Positions 30,781 to 44,479 are shown, counted from the first letter of the stretch. The stretch is DNA of 64,000 nucleotides from Tretioscincus oriximinensis (GCA_022410635.1 JAJVDF010000247.1:1151216-1215215), one strand, 5' to 3'. A program made the numbers and translations. The notes: generated from the sequence alone by a model not told the origin.

Positions 30781-31168
30781 TAGAAGTTCCAACAAACATT
30801 ATGAATCAGAAGTCACACTGGCCTAGCGAAAGTCCTGAAATTCTCAGTAAGAATTACTTCCATCAAAGCAACATTTCAATGTAGTTGCATGGAAATGTAT
30901 CGGTCTGTTAATCTGTCTCTTTGGTACACATATGCACTTGAAAATCAGAAACAAAGATGCCTAAAGCCATGAGAGTACTGCAGAAGGTCACACAAAATAG
31001 CTTTCTCTCCCAGGCTTCAGTGTATCACAATAATCAAATCCTGATAACCCTATGATCTGACAGTAAGCCGAACTAGTTTAAGAACCAATACTGGGTCCCC
31101 ATCAGCTTCTGCTGCATTTCTCTGTAATGATGGTAATCAGTGTGGTGTCCCACAAGAAGCAAACACTG

Positions 31169-31318
31169 AGGCCCTATCCCCACTGAGTCTTATTCTGGCT
31201 TATATCTCAGGATAGAGCTTGGCCATCCAGATGACAGTATAGGTTATGGCAGGCCCATGGATGGCAGGCTCCTATCCTGAGGTATAGCCCAGAATACGGC
31301 TCAGTGGGGACAGGGCCT
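31169..31318. mobile_element. Foldback MITE, family A, best copy
   Basis: AGGCCCTATCCCCACTGAGT on the left faces the complement of CTCAGTGGGGACAGGGCCT on the right. The arms of about 60 nt continue through CTTATTCTGG and CTCAGGATAG to GGCCATCC. Confidence 0.9.
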
Positions 31319-31361
31319 GACGGAGCACAACTCCCTATCCTTGGTGCTCAAAACATTATTT

Positions 31362-31617
31362 TTACTTTATTTATTTGTACTTGTATCCCGCCCTATACTT
31401 GAAGGTCTCAGGTGGCCAACCATAGGGTGGTGCACATAGGTTTTGTTTCTTTCTCCACAACAGACACCCTGTGAAGTAGGTGGGGCTGAGAGAGTTCTAA
31501 AGAACTGTGACTGGCCCAAGGCCACCCATCTGGCTTTCATGGAGGAGTGGGGAATTGAACTGGGAGACTACCAGATAAGAGTCCCACATTCTAACCACTA
31601 CACCAAACTGGCTCTCA
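31362..31617 (-). mobile_element. tRNA-derived SINE, family B
   Basis: It is a full copy in reverse: TTATTTGTACTTGTATCCCG, GGCCCAAGGCCACC, the B-box complement GGAATTGAACTGG and the A-box complement CCACTACACCAAACTGG. Confidence 0.92.
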
Positions 31618-32439
31618 TTTTTCCCTTTGTAACATTGTTTTTTAAAAAAATTCTCAAACTTTGGAACAGCAAACATACAAGAACCTGGCTTCACTATATG
31701 TACCGTGCTTAGTCAATAACTTTTGGGGTATTTTCCTTTTATGCATGCATAGATCTGCCAGTTTATGCTTATGTTTTGCTAGGGTATGGATGGACTAATT
31801 TGTTGGGTCTGTTTTTCTTTCCTTCCTTTCGTCTTCCTTGTCTTCTTTCCTCCTGCTCTATTTGTCCACCTGTCTGCATATGTTTGGGATCTTGTCAGGG
31901 TTTTCTTTCTCCTTGACACACTGTTCATCACTGTCAGGAGCCTACTAGCTCAGTCCGGTGCATCAGGGAATGTAGCAACTTCAGATCAAAGCCCCAGAGT
32001 TCTGGGAAACTCTTTTACCACCAGGGTCTCATGGTTCCAGGCCTGGGTGAAGAAATTCGAACATCCAAACTTGCAGACCTCATTAATGCTTCAGCAGATC
32101 ATTGGAGGCTTGATTTCCCCTTCCCCAACAGTAGATCCAATCTAACTCCACAGGGCAACCGTCTGCCATTTACCCAAGGGCTTGTAAAACTTGCCAAACT
32201 TCCTCATAAACTCCAAGCAAAGAGGGTTTCATTTTTAAGAAACTCCAGTCAGGCTGATATCGGATTCCAGAAACCTCGGTGGAGAGAGAGGTCGGACGCG
32301 GTCTCAAGACACAGCACTCGGGGGGAAGAAAAGGTTGGTTCTGCTATCAGTATTGTATCTCTGTGTTATTGTATCACATTGTGGGCTTTTTCTGCATTCT
32401 TTTCCCTAATGCATGATAAATTCTAGCGCAGCCTGTATA

Positions 32440-33330
32440 TGCTGCCAAAACCAGGGGGAAACAAATGTGATCAGAGGAACATTTAAGACGGCAGCGTCTG
32501 CAGCATTCATGTGGATACATTATCTGCATTATACCGGCCTTACCGATGTTTTGCAGCATAATAGGAGATAGATAATACCCTAGCTTGCAAATGCAACAGA
32601 ATGCGGACACGGTTATTGGAGAACGGGACGTGTGGGATCCCAACCCTGCAGTGTTTATACTGCAGCATTATCCAAATGAAGCTGTAATATCTCAGCTGGT
32701 GCAGGCAAGGAAAATTAGATAGAGATTAGCCAAGCGATCGGGACAACAGCTAATGGTTCGGCGCTTATATTGCTTAAATATATCCATATTTACAGCAGAC
32801 ATTTGGTAATAAAATGCGTAATAGAGGCAGGGAAATACGAGTGGTTTTGTACCTAACGGCTTATTCGTTGTTTATATTCTGAGGCTCAGTGACAGGTCTG
32901 TGGAAAACCAGAACAGCTTTTCTTAAAATTAAAACCTTTTTAAAGTTTCCTTAAATATACTACGGGGAAAAAGTTCTTCCAAGCCTTTGAGATTAGAAAC
33001 CTCACAAATCCACCACCTCCTAGATCTCCGTCTTCTCAAAACCATAAGGGAGTCACGAACAGTTCCAAATAACATGTTGGAATTATTGTGACCTTCTGTA
33101 TAATGTTTGTTANATCGTTAGATTCACTGTAGCTCCGAAAATGAAAGGAGTTGAATTGAATATTCTGCAGATGTGTGAGCGATAGTTATGGCATCTTTAT
33201 GGCCGATTTAGTTTAATAGATTCTGGATGGATTCGACAGACAAAGTATTTTTTTCCTGTTTCTGAGTTTTCTGCAGATTTGGTTCTTTAATAATAAGTTT
33301 TAAGCAAAAGAATCTTTTCCATATAGTTTT
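32440..33330. promoter_or_regulatory. Unique sequence, candidate conserved noncoding element
   Basis: No repeat family and no coding potential are seen. Several CpGs survive in otherwise AT-rich DNA (GCGATCGGGACAACAGC, GGTTCGGCGCTTATATTGC). This is only a suggestion, since conservation cannot be seen from one sequence. Confidence 0.25.
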
Positions 33331-33389
33331 TTCAAGAGTTTGTGAATATTTGGTGAAAATCCATTAGAACCTGATTTTTTTCATTTTGG

Positions 33390-33428
33390 ATGATGATAAT
33401 AATGATGATGATGATGATAATAATAATG

Positions 33429-33464
<36 letters not shown>

Positions 33465-33465
33465 G
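33390..33465. repeat. (GAT/AAT)n microsatellite
   Basis: ATGATGATGATGATG runs into AATAATAATAAT for about 75 bases. Confidence 0.95.
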
Positions 33466-33469
33466 AGTA

Positions 33470-36400
33470 CACATTAATTCAAATATATATCAAGATGGAA
33501 ATAAAATAAACAATAACAGTAATGACAGAGAAACAAACTTATTATACATATAATCTATTTACCAGAAACAACTAAAACACACCAATACCTTTTTTTAATT
33601 GAGAATAAATATAAACATAAAAAGATGGAGATGTGAAGAGAAGAGTGTAAATCCATCGTGTATATTCAGATAATTAATACTGTAGAAGACCGTTACACTG
33701 CATAGTATATACAGAGCAAATAAGTAATGTCCAACTTTTTGAATAACCTCTAATATCCCCAATTTTAAATATAACTTTAAATANACCAATATTAAGATGA
33801 GATACAAAAAAAAATAATAGAGAGAGTAGATCATGGATAACATAATGGATAACATTGGTGGTAGAAATTCCCTTGCCAGTTGAGTGATGTTGTCTAAAAA
33901 GGTAGACCATTAAAATTGGGGTATGAGATGGAGAACTGGGATTGTATGGGACTTTTCTGACAAAAGTAAGAAACTACGTATTCCCTAGATTTCAGGTTTG
34001 CTTATATCAGCTTGATAAAGTTAACAAGTCTTTATGTTTCTATGAATTCAATATTACTTTTTTATAGCTGTTGATAGTAGCAAGACAATTGGCCTTCTGG
34101 ACAAAGCCGTTTGATATGTTTATTCTAGAAAAATGTAACAAGTAAAAACCATAATCTATTTCAGATTTTTAGTTGGTGAAGTCAGGCACTCACCAAGACA
34201 ATGTTTGTATATTATAGATCAGAACAAACACTGAGATTTCATCTTCTTAAAGTTATTTCTCCAGTTTTTACTTGTCAATAAATCATTCTTGTGAAACTTT
34301 CATCTACATAGATGACAGCAGGTGTTCTATTTTATAAGCTCAGAGAGTAGATAGGTACCCAGCATAATTACATTAACTCGGAAAGCTGAATTCAGTGGCT
34401 TTATTAAAAATGCTGCCTAGATGCTAAAATTCTTTAAATCAAAACTACAGCTTACATATCTGTCATTCTATTTAAAACAAAACAATATTAGGGTGAATTC
34501 GGAAAGTTATCACTCCCATTCAGGGTTGAATAATGCATGTTGTGTGAAACAAAATAACATTTTTGACCAACCTTGTCTTTGGTGAACTCAGCTTTTTTGG
34601 CGGGGAAATCAGATTGTACATTGTTCTGCTACTTAAAAATTACACGGGTAATTGTATATTTGTGGGGTTTAGTGTCCTTTTTTTGTGGGCCAAGCACCTA
34701 TCTGGCAAATAATCTAAAAGACCCTGTGGTACAATAAATGCTATCAGAATTTTCAGATTTTTGTACCAAAAGTTTTATTTGAAGATAAGACTATAACAAA
34801 TATTCAATAAAAAAATTGACAAATTCTGTTGAGTTTGATGCGTACTTATAAAATAAATAATTTATTATCTGCATGTGTGTTTTNATTTTTATTTTTTACA
34901 AACAATTGTTTTCACTCAAAAGTTTCCTATTGTTAACCCGACTAAAACATCATATGAAGGAAGGGAAGGGTAATAAACAAAGATGAAGAGATAAAATTCA
35001 GGTTTTTTAAGGCAGAACAAATGTCTGAATTACAAGGAAGGCATTTATATTCTCTGGTTTATGATCTTGTTTATGTCACAACTGGAGCTTAAATCCAACA
35101 TGTCTTATAAAGGTCTGGATTTTGTTTGGTAGTTTCTACACTTCCACAGAATAGTCATAATAATGAAATTGACATTACAGCAATAGGCTGTACCACAAAA
35201 ATTAATATACTATATAATTATACGATCCTACTGGATAATATATTCATATACCTTTTATGGAGGCAGCACTATAAAGAGTCGGTATGCATTGTAAATTTTG
35301 CATAATTGTCAGTTACTATCTACATTCATGGAATGGTTATTCATATTATGATGCCATATAAAAATGAAATTTTTAGTATGTTCCACATGACATCAACCGC
35401 ATGAAACTTATCTGTTTGATTAAATTTTCATTCTATTCTTTTTTCTGTTTAAAACAGATTTCAGCTTAGTGTTAAAAAAATATGTAAGAAACAAAAATCC
35501 ATTTTCATTTTGCAAGAAGTATCCACAACTCTAGCAACTCATGCCATACTGTCCTTTATGGGATTAGTATTAGAGAAACAAAAGTAATTTATCATTACCC
35601 TTCTATTAAATGGATTATGGATTTTGTTTATATCTATTGAACATCATAAGCTTGCTCAAACTGGCTTTGTCCATACAGTTTTGTAAAAGAGAGTTGAAAG
35701 AGTTTCAAATTGGCAGGATCCACATATTATTCCACCATATTTGAATATTTTGAAAAAAATGACTCTAGGAGTACTTTTTTCTGTAATAGCTACACTTTAT
35801 CCCAGAATATCCAACTATAGTACAATAAGTATGTGACATCTTGATGCAACCTTAAGCAAGGTAATTCTGTGGAAGAGGAAACACTTGAAGTCCTATTTCC
35901 TAGAACTGTTTTCTCCTNGAGTGGTAATATTTCCATTTTAATACCTATACTCTAAGAGAACCTTAAGATACCATGGACATTTATCAAGATTCATTCATAT
36001 GAAGATTAAAAATGTCACAAATATTTTTGTGTAACGGGTTTTCATTCCCACTGCTACCAATCATTTCCTGTAGCTGCAAGATAGTTAGGTGTATGTTCTG
36101 GGATGCAATTTTAAGTCATTGGTCCTCTGGGCAAAACTAAGACATTTTGTAATCTCAAGCAGAGAAGTAAATGGCATTCACAGATCAAGATGTCTAGTAT
36201 CTAGTAAAATTAATGTGTCAGCTGCTGCTGAAAAATAAAATCACCAAGTATCTTTGCTGAAGATTGAAAATACAAAATTCAATCACTAAAATTTGCTATC
36301 TTTCATGGAGTCTAAAAATAACTGCTGGAGGAGAGTCATGCCCTTTCGGCACCGAGAATATTATTCCAGAATATTCCTTGGAACAGAGGCCTGACATCCA

Positions 36401-38305
36401 TATGCTAATGCACACAGAGCTTGCCACAGTTTGCACTACTATGTTGGAGATATATTCCAGATTAAGGCTGACAGGCTTTATCTTAAAAAGAACAATTGAA
36501 AACCAGTTCTTTAAACCAATCTGATGAGAAACCTTAGTAAAATTTAAGCTACGCCCTTTGTTGTTTTTCTCTTTTAAAATATTTTTAATACGGTTTTTCA
36601 GTAATTATACAAATGGTTGGATATAAAAATACTAGTGCAGTTCTATCCCTGCTATTTATAAACAATATTAATCAGTGCATATTGCACTGAAGCCAATAGA
36701 CTTGCTTTCAAGTCACTGGTTTTCAAATTATTTGGATTTTACCAGCTCTCTACTTGTACTACTCTCAATACTTTGTTTACTTGTAAATGAGCTATATCCC
36801 ACATTAAAAATTAGAGATTCTTTCCACTTATTTCCTCACCTTCACAAATCCTTTCATACTTCCAACTTGTTCAAGAACCGATAGTCTAAGCAAATAAGTA
36901 CATTAGCTAGAGGTATGTGAATGCAAAGGAAGTCACTTGCTGTTAGAGCTCATTTAGATTCACAGGAATTGGACTATTTGAATCTAGCTTAAATGCCTTT
37001 CATTTAGAAATTAGTTAAAAGTGGATGTATAATGTAAATAGGAGCATATTTCTCCTTTCAACCCAAGGAACACTGCTCAAACTATCTTTGCCCATTTCTT
37101 AGGTTCCTAAAGCAACGTATAATAATTTGAAATCATTGTTTGATTGCTCATTTGGTCTTCTCTAGTTTTGTTCTCTTTTGTAAGTACAATTCCACCCATG
37201 TGCAAATAGGTCTGCATTCCATTGGATTCAATCCCAAGAGTGTTAATGGGTACAAGCTGTAGTCTTACAAGCCAAGACAGCAGTTATTTTGGTTATTCAA
37301 ATCTATTTTAGACATTATAATTATCTGACGGCATTTTATGGAAAGTTCAAATTTTAGTTCACCAGCTGGAGCGTGGGTGAGCCATGGCAGTCTGTTTATA
37401 CTGTATCTGTTTAAACTGTATCAAGTCTGGAACATCTGGATTGAACGGGCACAGGAAATCAGACAGATGTACTCCAGAAACTTCATTTATAATGATTCTC
37501 AAGAGGGGATTTTAACAAAATGAACACACAATATTTTCAGTGAGGAGAAACTGAGTTTGAAAAGGGCAAAAATTAGATTTTTTCTTTGGGCCATGACAAA
37601 CAATCTCAATAAGTATTCTATTCAGGTTATTCGGTAGACACACATACATTGCTTAAAACATGGGAAACTATCTGGTAATCTTGCCCAACAATGTTTACAA
37701 CGGATAATAATGGTAAAATGATGTTGATCTGTTTTCAGCATTTAGATTGACTTCCTGTTTAGTATGGGCTCATATGACGTAGCATTTGGGATAAAATTGT
37801 TTTCAAAATACAGAGGAACCAATTGTTATTGCTTGTTTTCACTTTAAAGTTTCAGCCCTCCCAGAAGTTAATACCTGTAAAAGGAAATATAGCTTTCAGA
37901 CATCTCATTCTGCTATCTGACGTCCCTATATACACACACAGTCACAGTCAGTACATGAAGTTATTTCCATCTCAGTTATAAACATGCCTTCTTGGAAATG
38001 TCACATGAATTTTCATTAGATTTGCTTCTCGGTATGCACAGTATAAAGTCTTCACCTGTTTCTCTTGAGCTTTTCTCAGTTGGTCCACGAGTAAAGAGAT
38101 GGTGTTTTTGAAGAACTTTAAAGGCTTACGGGTTTTTTTCTCCATTTACCATTGATCTAAAACAACAGGCAGTAGATTACAAGATTAATTCAATATGTTT
38201 ATCTTTCAAAAAGCTTTCCAAAAAAGCTTTCCAAAATGTTGGCAGGATCAACAGTGGTTTTATAGTATGTCCTTGATTTTGAGTTGCCCTAGCCTATGCA
38301 TTATC
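33470..38305. other. Repeat-poor AT-rich intergenic DNA
   Basis: No gene, RNA or clear transposon is seen over nearly 5 kb except a diverged family-A-like stretch at about 36330-36480. It is the longest repeat-poor stretch in the window. Confidence 0.55.
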
Positions 38306-38560
38306 TCAATAAACTAGAATATATGGAAAAGTTAATTTATTTCAGTAATTCAATTCAAATAGTGAAACTCATATATTATAGAGATTCATTACATACAGTG
38401 TGATCTATTTCAAGTGTTTATTTCTTTACTGCTGATGCATGCATATAATGAAATCCCCAAAGTCAGTAGAAAATTAGAAAATTGTGAGAAAATTCTAATA
38501 TTCTCAGAAAATTAGAATATTAACTTTACATCATATTCTAATTTATTAAGCTGTGATAGT
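38306..38560. mobile_element. Tc1-like transposon remnant
   Basis: TTCAGTAATTCAATTCAAAT, GTGAAACTCATATATTATAG and CTCAGAAAATTAGAATATT are characteristic of a Tc1-like family found in reptiles, frogs and fish (recognised from memory). No transposase remains. Confidence 0.6.
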
Positions 38561-39424
38561 TAATAAATAGGAAGAATTTTCATTATACATTGTTTTTTTA
38601 AAATGATACATTATTTCACTTATTCCATATATTTCTAAATTTTGCTTACTTCAAATTCTACTCCATTGTCCCATGAAGATACATGGATGGTTCTAGAAGA
38701 ATTTTCTCTTATTTACTTCAAATTCTCTAAGTGTTAAATGTGCACAGAGGAAACTTCCAAGCCTCAAGACATTGAAAAAAGCAACAACTTGATTTAATTA
38801 CGTCAATTTTCTAACACAGAGATTCAATTTCGAATATATGCAAGCACTCCATTATAATGAGAAGAGAAAATATTCCTTTTCTATATTTAACAATCGAGTT
38901 CCCGTTGTTACAACAGCCTAACAAAAGCTTAAATAATGACACTAACAAACATTTATTGTCAGAACCAGATGACCCCAAAAGCAGCAATAGTTTTTATGTG
39001 AATTGATGAAGGGTTTTCTTGTCCTGAATTATTTCAATAATTTGGTACACAAGTTCAGATAATGACTGATTTTAGTGCGATAGTGACAGCAACACAGGCT
39101 TGCCAGAGATCTTTTATTCTACTCCTCATAATTATTTTAGCTTTTGCTGATCCATCATAGGAAAAAATGCCTGGATAGCTGGGGTTTAGGAGAGATTCCA
39201 AACTCCCTGCACCATTTTTAATTTCTTTCTCTTTCCTGGCAAATCCAAAGCAGAGTGCCAGCTACTCTTCCTCCTTCTTTGGTGGTGNAATTTTCAACAA
39301 TTGTTTGCTCTACCTCATAATCTCAAAATGGTGGGGACTTTCTTTTTTATTTTCAGAGCTTCACATCCATTTACAGCTTTGTCAATAAACAGACTGGCTG
39401 GATTGGTACTTCCCTTTTGAGGCA

Positions 39425-39600
39425 TGGTGGGTTAGGGTTAAGAGCTTTAGTGTTTCAACAGAGTCATGTCATCCGTGGAGAGGGGTGACTGAGCACCCTC
39501 TGATGGCCTTAGCTTCAGCCAACTCAGCTGTTCAAAAGCAAATGAATTTGTGAGTAGATAAATGAGTACAGATAAATGAGTAGATGAATGTTCAGAAACA
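39425..39600 (+). mobile_element. SINE family A, 5' part
   Basis: GGGTTAGGGTTAAGAGC, GGGGTGACTGAGCACCCTC and CTTCAGCCAACTCAGCTGTT match SINE A. The tail is missing. Confidence 0.65.
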
Positions 39601-39734
39601 GGAAGTAAACTGAACATTTAATGTTCTAGATTGACTAAGCCCCCCCCTCCCATGATCCGTTTTATTCCAACATTTATATTAAACCCAGAATAACCCATTT
39701 CTGTTTTCTCATTAAATTGCTATGTAGTCTCATC

Positions 39735-40115
39735 CAGTGCCAACTGCTGAGCGCGCTGCAGGGGATTCGCTGACAGCGCGCATACAGTTAATTGGCGATT
39801 CCCACCTTCAGTACTGGCTCCGTTTCTGCATGGGAGTCGCCATGTTAAGGGAACTCCACCCTCCGTCCCCCAACATGGCACTACTGGTGCCACCCACTCT
39901 CCCAGCAGCCAAGGGAAATGNAGGAGGAGCCATTCCATTGTCTGCTGGGGGAGTGGGTGGCACTGGTAGTGCCATGTTGGGGGAACAGAAGGTGGAGTTC
40001 CTCTAACATGCGATTCCCATGAGGAAACAGAGCCAGTACTGAAAGTGGGAATTGACCAATTAACTGTATGCGTGCCATCAGCGAACCCCTGCGAAGCGCT
40101 CAGTGGCCGGCGCTG
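39735..40115. mobile_element. hAT-like 381-bp foldback element with 8-bp target duplication
   Basis: The arms of about 170 nt are inverted copies: CAGTGCCAACTGCTGAGCG on the left against the complement of CGCTCAGTGGCCGGCGCTG on the right, continuing through ATACAGTTAATTGG and CCAACATGGCACTAC. The flanks gtctcatc and gtcttatc match at 7 of 8 bases. Confidence 0.85.
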
Positions 40116-40119
40116 GTCT

Positions 40120-41227
40120 TATCACATGGCATGTTCCATAAATCATTGCTGCGCTTCTCTTACTACAGTAACCAGCATTCTCTGCAAGCCAGTGAACTTT
40201 TACATTTAGCCTCNAAGTCTCATGATATCCATAATGTTTCTATTATAGAATGCCCTATGACAGCTTTTTAGCAAATTTACACAATAGTCTGAAATGAAGT
40301 CAGAAAAAAGGAGCCGTAAGAAACGGGACCAATGCCTCTTTAGTAAGTGGTTAGCTGAACTTCAAGGAACAAGTAGGGTGGATTCTTCTTGATGTAGGTA
40401 CGACTGTGTTAAAAACATGTGCGGAGGCACACTAAGAAAACTATTCTAATGCAATTTTTTTACAAAATATATTTATCCACAAGTCATTGATAAAATCTCA
40501 GAAAATAATTTTTTAGTGTAGGAAATCCAACAACAACCAAACAAGATTAAAATGCAAGAGATTTGCCTGCTACCTACATTTATTAATATTTCAGTGCTTC
40601 TTACATTTGTAAGCTTCTGGCCATCATCTGCATGATGTTGTGCTTGTCATATTGCCAGACCATACATTTACTTTGTTTGGCTTTCTTTGTAGTATTTAAA
40701 ATCGGATAAGTAAAAATAACCTGAACCCACACACACACTTTTACTTCCATTTTAATGGAACCCCCCCCCCTTCCCGTGTTTCTGGTGAATCATAATGCTG
40801 AAGGCACCTCCTGCCTGGGATGTGAGAAACAGTGGAATGCTAACTTACGCAGAGAAGCAACAGGAAGCTTCTTTTGATGATGAATCTGCTGCTGAGCCTA
40901 TGCATCAGGAATGATGGCTGAAATTAGACCATCACATCCTCTCTATGGCATTATTAATTTACTCCCTGAAAGTTGGAAAATAAGAACGCAGAAAGTAACT
41001 CATGCAGAGACAGAATGGACTCATACAGCAGCTGTTGATTTTCAAGCATTATGTGGTTTGGNGATCACTGAGTAGATGCTTCACAGGATCATGGAAACCT
41101 CTACCATCACCACCACCACCCCAAATCCAGACAGATCAGAATGTGCTGCAACACAAGACTATTCAGTATCAAATAAAACCATCCTAATCTCTTATTGGTG
41201 GGTGATAACAGGATAGCTGGGCTAATT
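40120..41227. other. Intergenic, nothing firmly recognised
   Basis: CCAGCATTCTCTGCAAGC near 40170 recurs inverted near 25830, hinting at an uncharacterised repeat. A short C-run lies at 40760. Confidence 0.5.
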
Positions 41228-41713
41228 GTTCCTCTTTCTGTACTGGGCCTTATTCTGGGATATGTCTTGTAAGAGGAGCTTAGCCAACAAAGAAAAGGTA
41301 CCAGAAAATTGTTCAGAGCAAGCTCAAAGCTTATTAGATATTTAGCAGATAGTCCAAAAATGTATAATATATCATCAAAATGCATACAATATATACTTGA
41401 CACAATGTAGGCGAACACACAAGGAATGAGAATAAGGCTATCCCTTTTCCGTATATTGCCGGGGGAATTCGCCTGGGCTTCTGCTGGCCCTTAACTAAAC
41501 ACTTATATGACTATAAAGGGATTGTAAGTATCTTGTTCAACATTTTGCAACCCCAAGATCGAGCAGAAAATATAATCCTCTGTTTTAACTCTGCTTAAAG
41601 TAAGAGGAGCTTGGCATATGCACACTAGTGAAGACTACGGCAGGCCCTATCATATCAAAACGGGCTCTGCCTGAACTGGATTACAGATATCTAATCTGAG
41701 ATATATCCCAGAA
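41228..41713. mobile_element. Family-A MITE interrupted by a 316-bp insertion
   Basis: The left MITE end (CTTTCTGTACTGGGCCTTAT) and the right half (GAAGACTACGGCAGGCCC, AGATATATCCCAGAATAAGG) are separated by sequence of unknown family. GTAAGAGGAGCTT stands at both edges (41269 and 41600). Confidence 0.65.
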
Positions 41714-42887
41714 TAAGGTTCAGACTTATGACTCTAGCTTCTAGCAGAAGAGCTTTGTCTCTGAAAATCTATGGGGTCAAAATCATGCAACACCATTCTA
41801 CTGTTCTTTCACATTCCCTTTGATTCACAGTGTGTTAGAAACATACGGTAGGGGTTTTGCCTGCAGTGTCAGATCCATCCTTTTGCTAAACTGTGACTTA
41901 CTGATTTGATTAAATCAAGAGCAAAGGAATGGCAAAAGGCCATACAAATCAGATGAACTCACCTAGGATTAAAGCATACATTTGAAAGCATCTAGTCTTA
42001 CAATCTATTTGTTGTCTTCCAACCTTTGACTCTGCAGATTTCTAGCAAACCGCAAGGCTAGAAAAAGCATATCTGAAATGCCCACAATTGCTCACGCTGT
42101 AAGCCATGTTCTGGAGTGGTTTAGGATTATTTTAGAGATGTAATGAGTAGTAACTAAAAACTAAATCACTATGCTTTCTTCCCATAGCTTGAGATCTAGG
42201 AGAAAGTAATGGGACAACTGAAGAAAATAAAGGGCTACATGTCTGCCATTTCCCCATCTTTGAACTGACAATATTGTAATTATAATATTTCAAGAATGTC
42301 AGAAGAAATCCAAATAGCACACTTGTTAGTTTCNACTTGCTTGTCAGCCAATACAGCAAAGTTCAGGAAGTCACTGCTATTTAATAGACTGAATAATGAA
42401 CCATACAGTCCAACTACTCATGTGGGATAAATGGAACAACTTGTGGGGGGCTTTAAAAAAAATCTTAGCTAGAACAATCCAAATNTTCCAGCAGTCTCTG
42501 GTTATTTTCTATAATATTTTCCTTTTTATTCTCCTTTTGTTATTCTGCTTCTCTCTACACAGAGACAACATGTTCTATTTCATCTCATTANAATACAAAA
42601 CCTCTTGTGTTGCCAATTGTAATATATAAATGGAAAGTGAATTGTTTGATCCAGACCATTAAAGATAGGCTGAATCATGATAGTTTTTTTTCATAGAAAA
42701 CTGTAAAAAAAACTGTGATATTAAATAAATTATGTCCAGACATGGGTTACTATCAAAAACTATCAAGGTTGCTCTCAATACATATATTTATGTGTTGGCA
42801 CCTGGGTTGGCCAACCAGTTGTAGTAGCTTCTAGGATTCCTTAGGCCCTATTCACACATTTACTTTTAAACATTCTTCAATTAAGAA
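41714..42887. other. Intergenic, nothing recognised
   Basis: No coding or repeat signal stands out. Confidence 0.5.
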
Positions 42888-43215
42888 CATAAGATATAAG
42901 AAGAGCCTGCTGAATCNGACCTGAACCNATTTAGTCCAGCATTCTGTCTCCCACAGTGGCCCACCATTTGCATCTAGGTGGTCTGAAGCAGAAGGCAAAA
43001 CCCTCACCTGTTCTCAACTTCCTGCAAATGGTACTTCAGGAATACTACGTGTTGCTCCATCTTCGAGGCAGTATCAAGAAATCCCTCCTAGTAGCTATTT
43101 ATACCCATGGCTTCTATGAACTCATCTAAACCTGTCTTAAAGCTATCCATCTTCAATTTTTAGACCTTCTGTTCATCTACAGTTCTTAAATTCCTCTGGG
43201 GGATTGTTTTGGGGA
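42888..43215 (-). mobile_element. CR1 LINE 3' UTR copy
   Basis: It is the reverse complement of the CR1 end from AAGAACATAAGATATAAGAA through GTCCAGCATTCTGTCTCCCA, CCTGCAAATGGTACTTCAGG and CTGTCTTAAAGCTATCC. Confidence 0.9.
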
Positions 43216-43892
43216 CTAAACCTCATTCTTGAGCATTAAAGACGAACTACAGAAACATAAAGGTGTAACGACAGTCTTAGATAAATGGGCTCCAGCAAGC
43301 CCAAGATCTCATCTGGTAGCAGCTACAACCATGTAGTTACTCTTGAATAAACAGGACAGTGATTCTATTACAGTGGTAGCAACTTCCAGACAAACTGAAG
43401 TTAGAGAACCAGATATTCACAAAGTTGGCCCGATTGCAAGGCACATATTGCAATGTTACGATGGGAAAACCAGCAGTAATACCAAGTTTCCCATAATAGT
43501 TCTGCTTCCCTTCACAGATAGCAAACAACTGTTGCAGTTGGTTTGATTGGGCAACTGGAAACCAGCCAAGCACATGTAAAACAACCAAGAAAGTAGGTGA
43601 TACTTGGCAAGGTTCTAGAAGCCCCCATTGGGTCCATCAAGTTGCCTGCCATATGTGAAGATAAGCAGGAAGGTGTTCCTCATGTTTTGCATGGGGGAGA
43701 GAATCACGTGATCTTGTTTGAATCCTGCATTGCCTCTTGCTGCCTCAAATTAGTCTATGTGCATGCGGTCAGCAGAAGTTGACTTTAGCTTGCTGGAATT
43801 AACAACTACAACAAGATTTATGGAAGATCTGCATGAAGCTGGTGATGGTACTCTCACCATGAATGCTGCTGCAGTGTGATATGAGGAAGAGA

Positions 43893-43955
43893 AGGTGAAG
43901 GAGAAGAAAAGGAAGAAGAAGAAGAAGANGANGAAGANGATGANGAAGAAGATTT
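43893..43955. repeat. (GAA)n microsatellite with several N bases
   Basis: GAAGAAGAAGAAG runs with four or more ambiguous bases, probably from unresolved length or base calls. Confidence 0.9.
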
Positions 43956-44479
43956 CCTGAGTCCAAAGAAGCAAGGTCATTGATATGATATCAAAATCCA
44001 TGACACAGTGGGATTAGCTGCATGAGTAGCAACATGAGAGGCATGTTACAGTGGTATAGATTGCTTACATCTATTCTACCTACCGTGGACCTTATTCTGG
44101 ATTATATCAACGTGCAAATTCAATCTATGACTGATCACTATTCCATGATATAAATTAAAATATGTTCTGGTCCAGAAGACAGCATTTGATCAGTCATTCA
44201 ACTGGGTTGCTGAGCCTTACAGCACTACATGGGTGCTATATAAACTCAGCGACTATAAAAAAACAATCCTATTGATCAGGCAAAATATTCTGAAAATTCC
44301 AGAACCCACCCCAGATGAGTCAGTGAAAGTTTTGTTCAAACTTTCTTGAATGTGTAAAAATTTCTGTAAAAATTCTGTATGAAGTGTATTAAAAATTCAG
44401 ACAGAAATAAACTATGGCTATTTCTGCAAGAAGCTTTATTTTGGGACTAGAGGATTAAGACCGTCCTGATTGGCACAAA

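Noticed and set aside
31786..32426. Two overlapping plus-strand frames of 119 and 131 codons
   Set aside because: No motif, signal or splice structure is convincing. The composition is ordinary for unique noncoding DNA.
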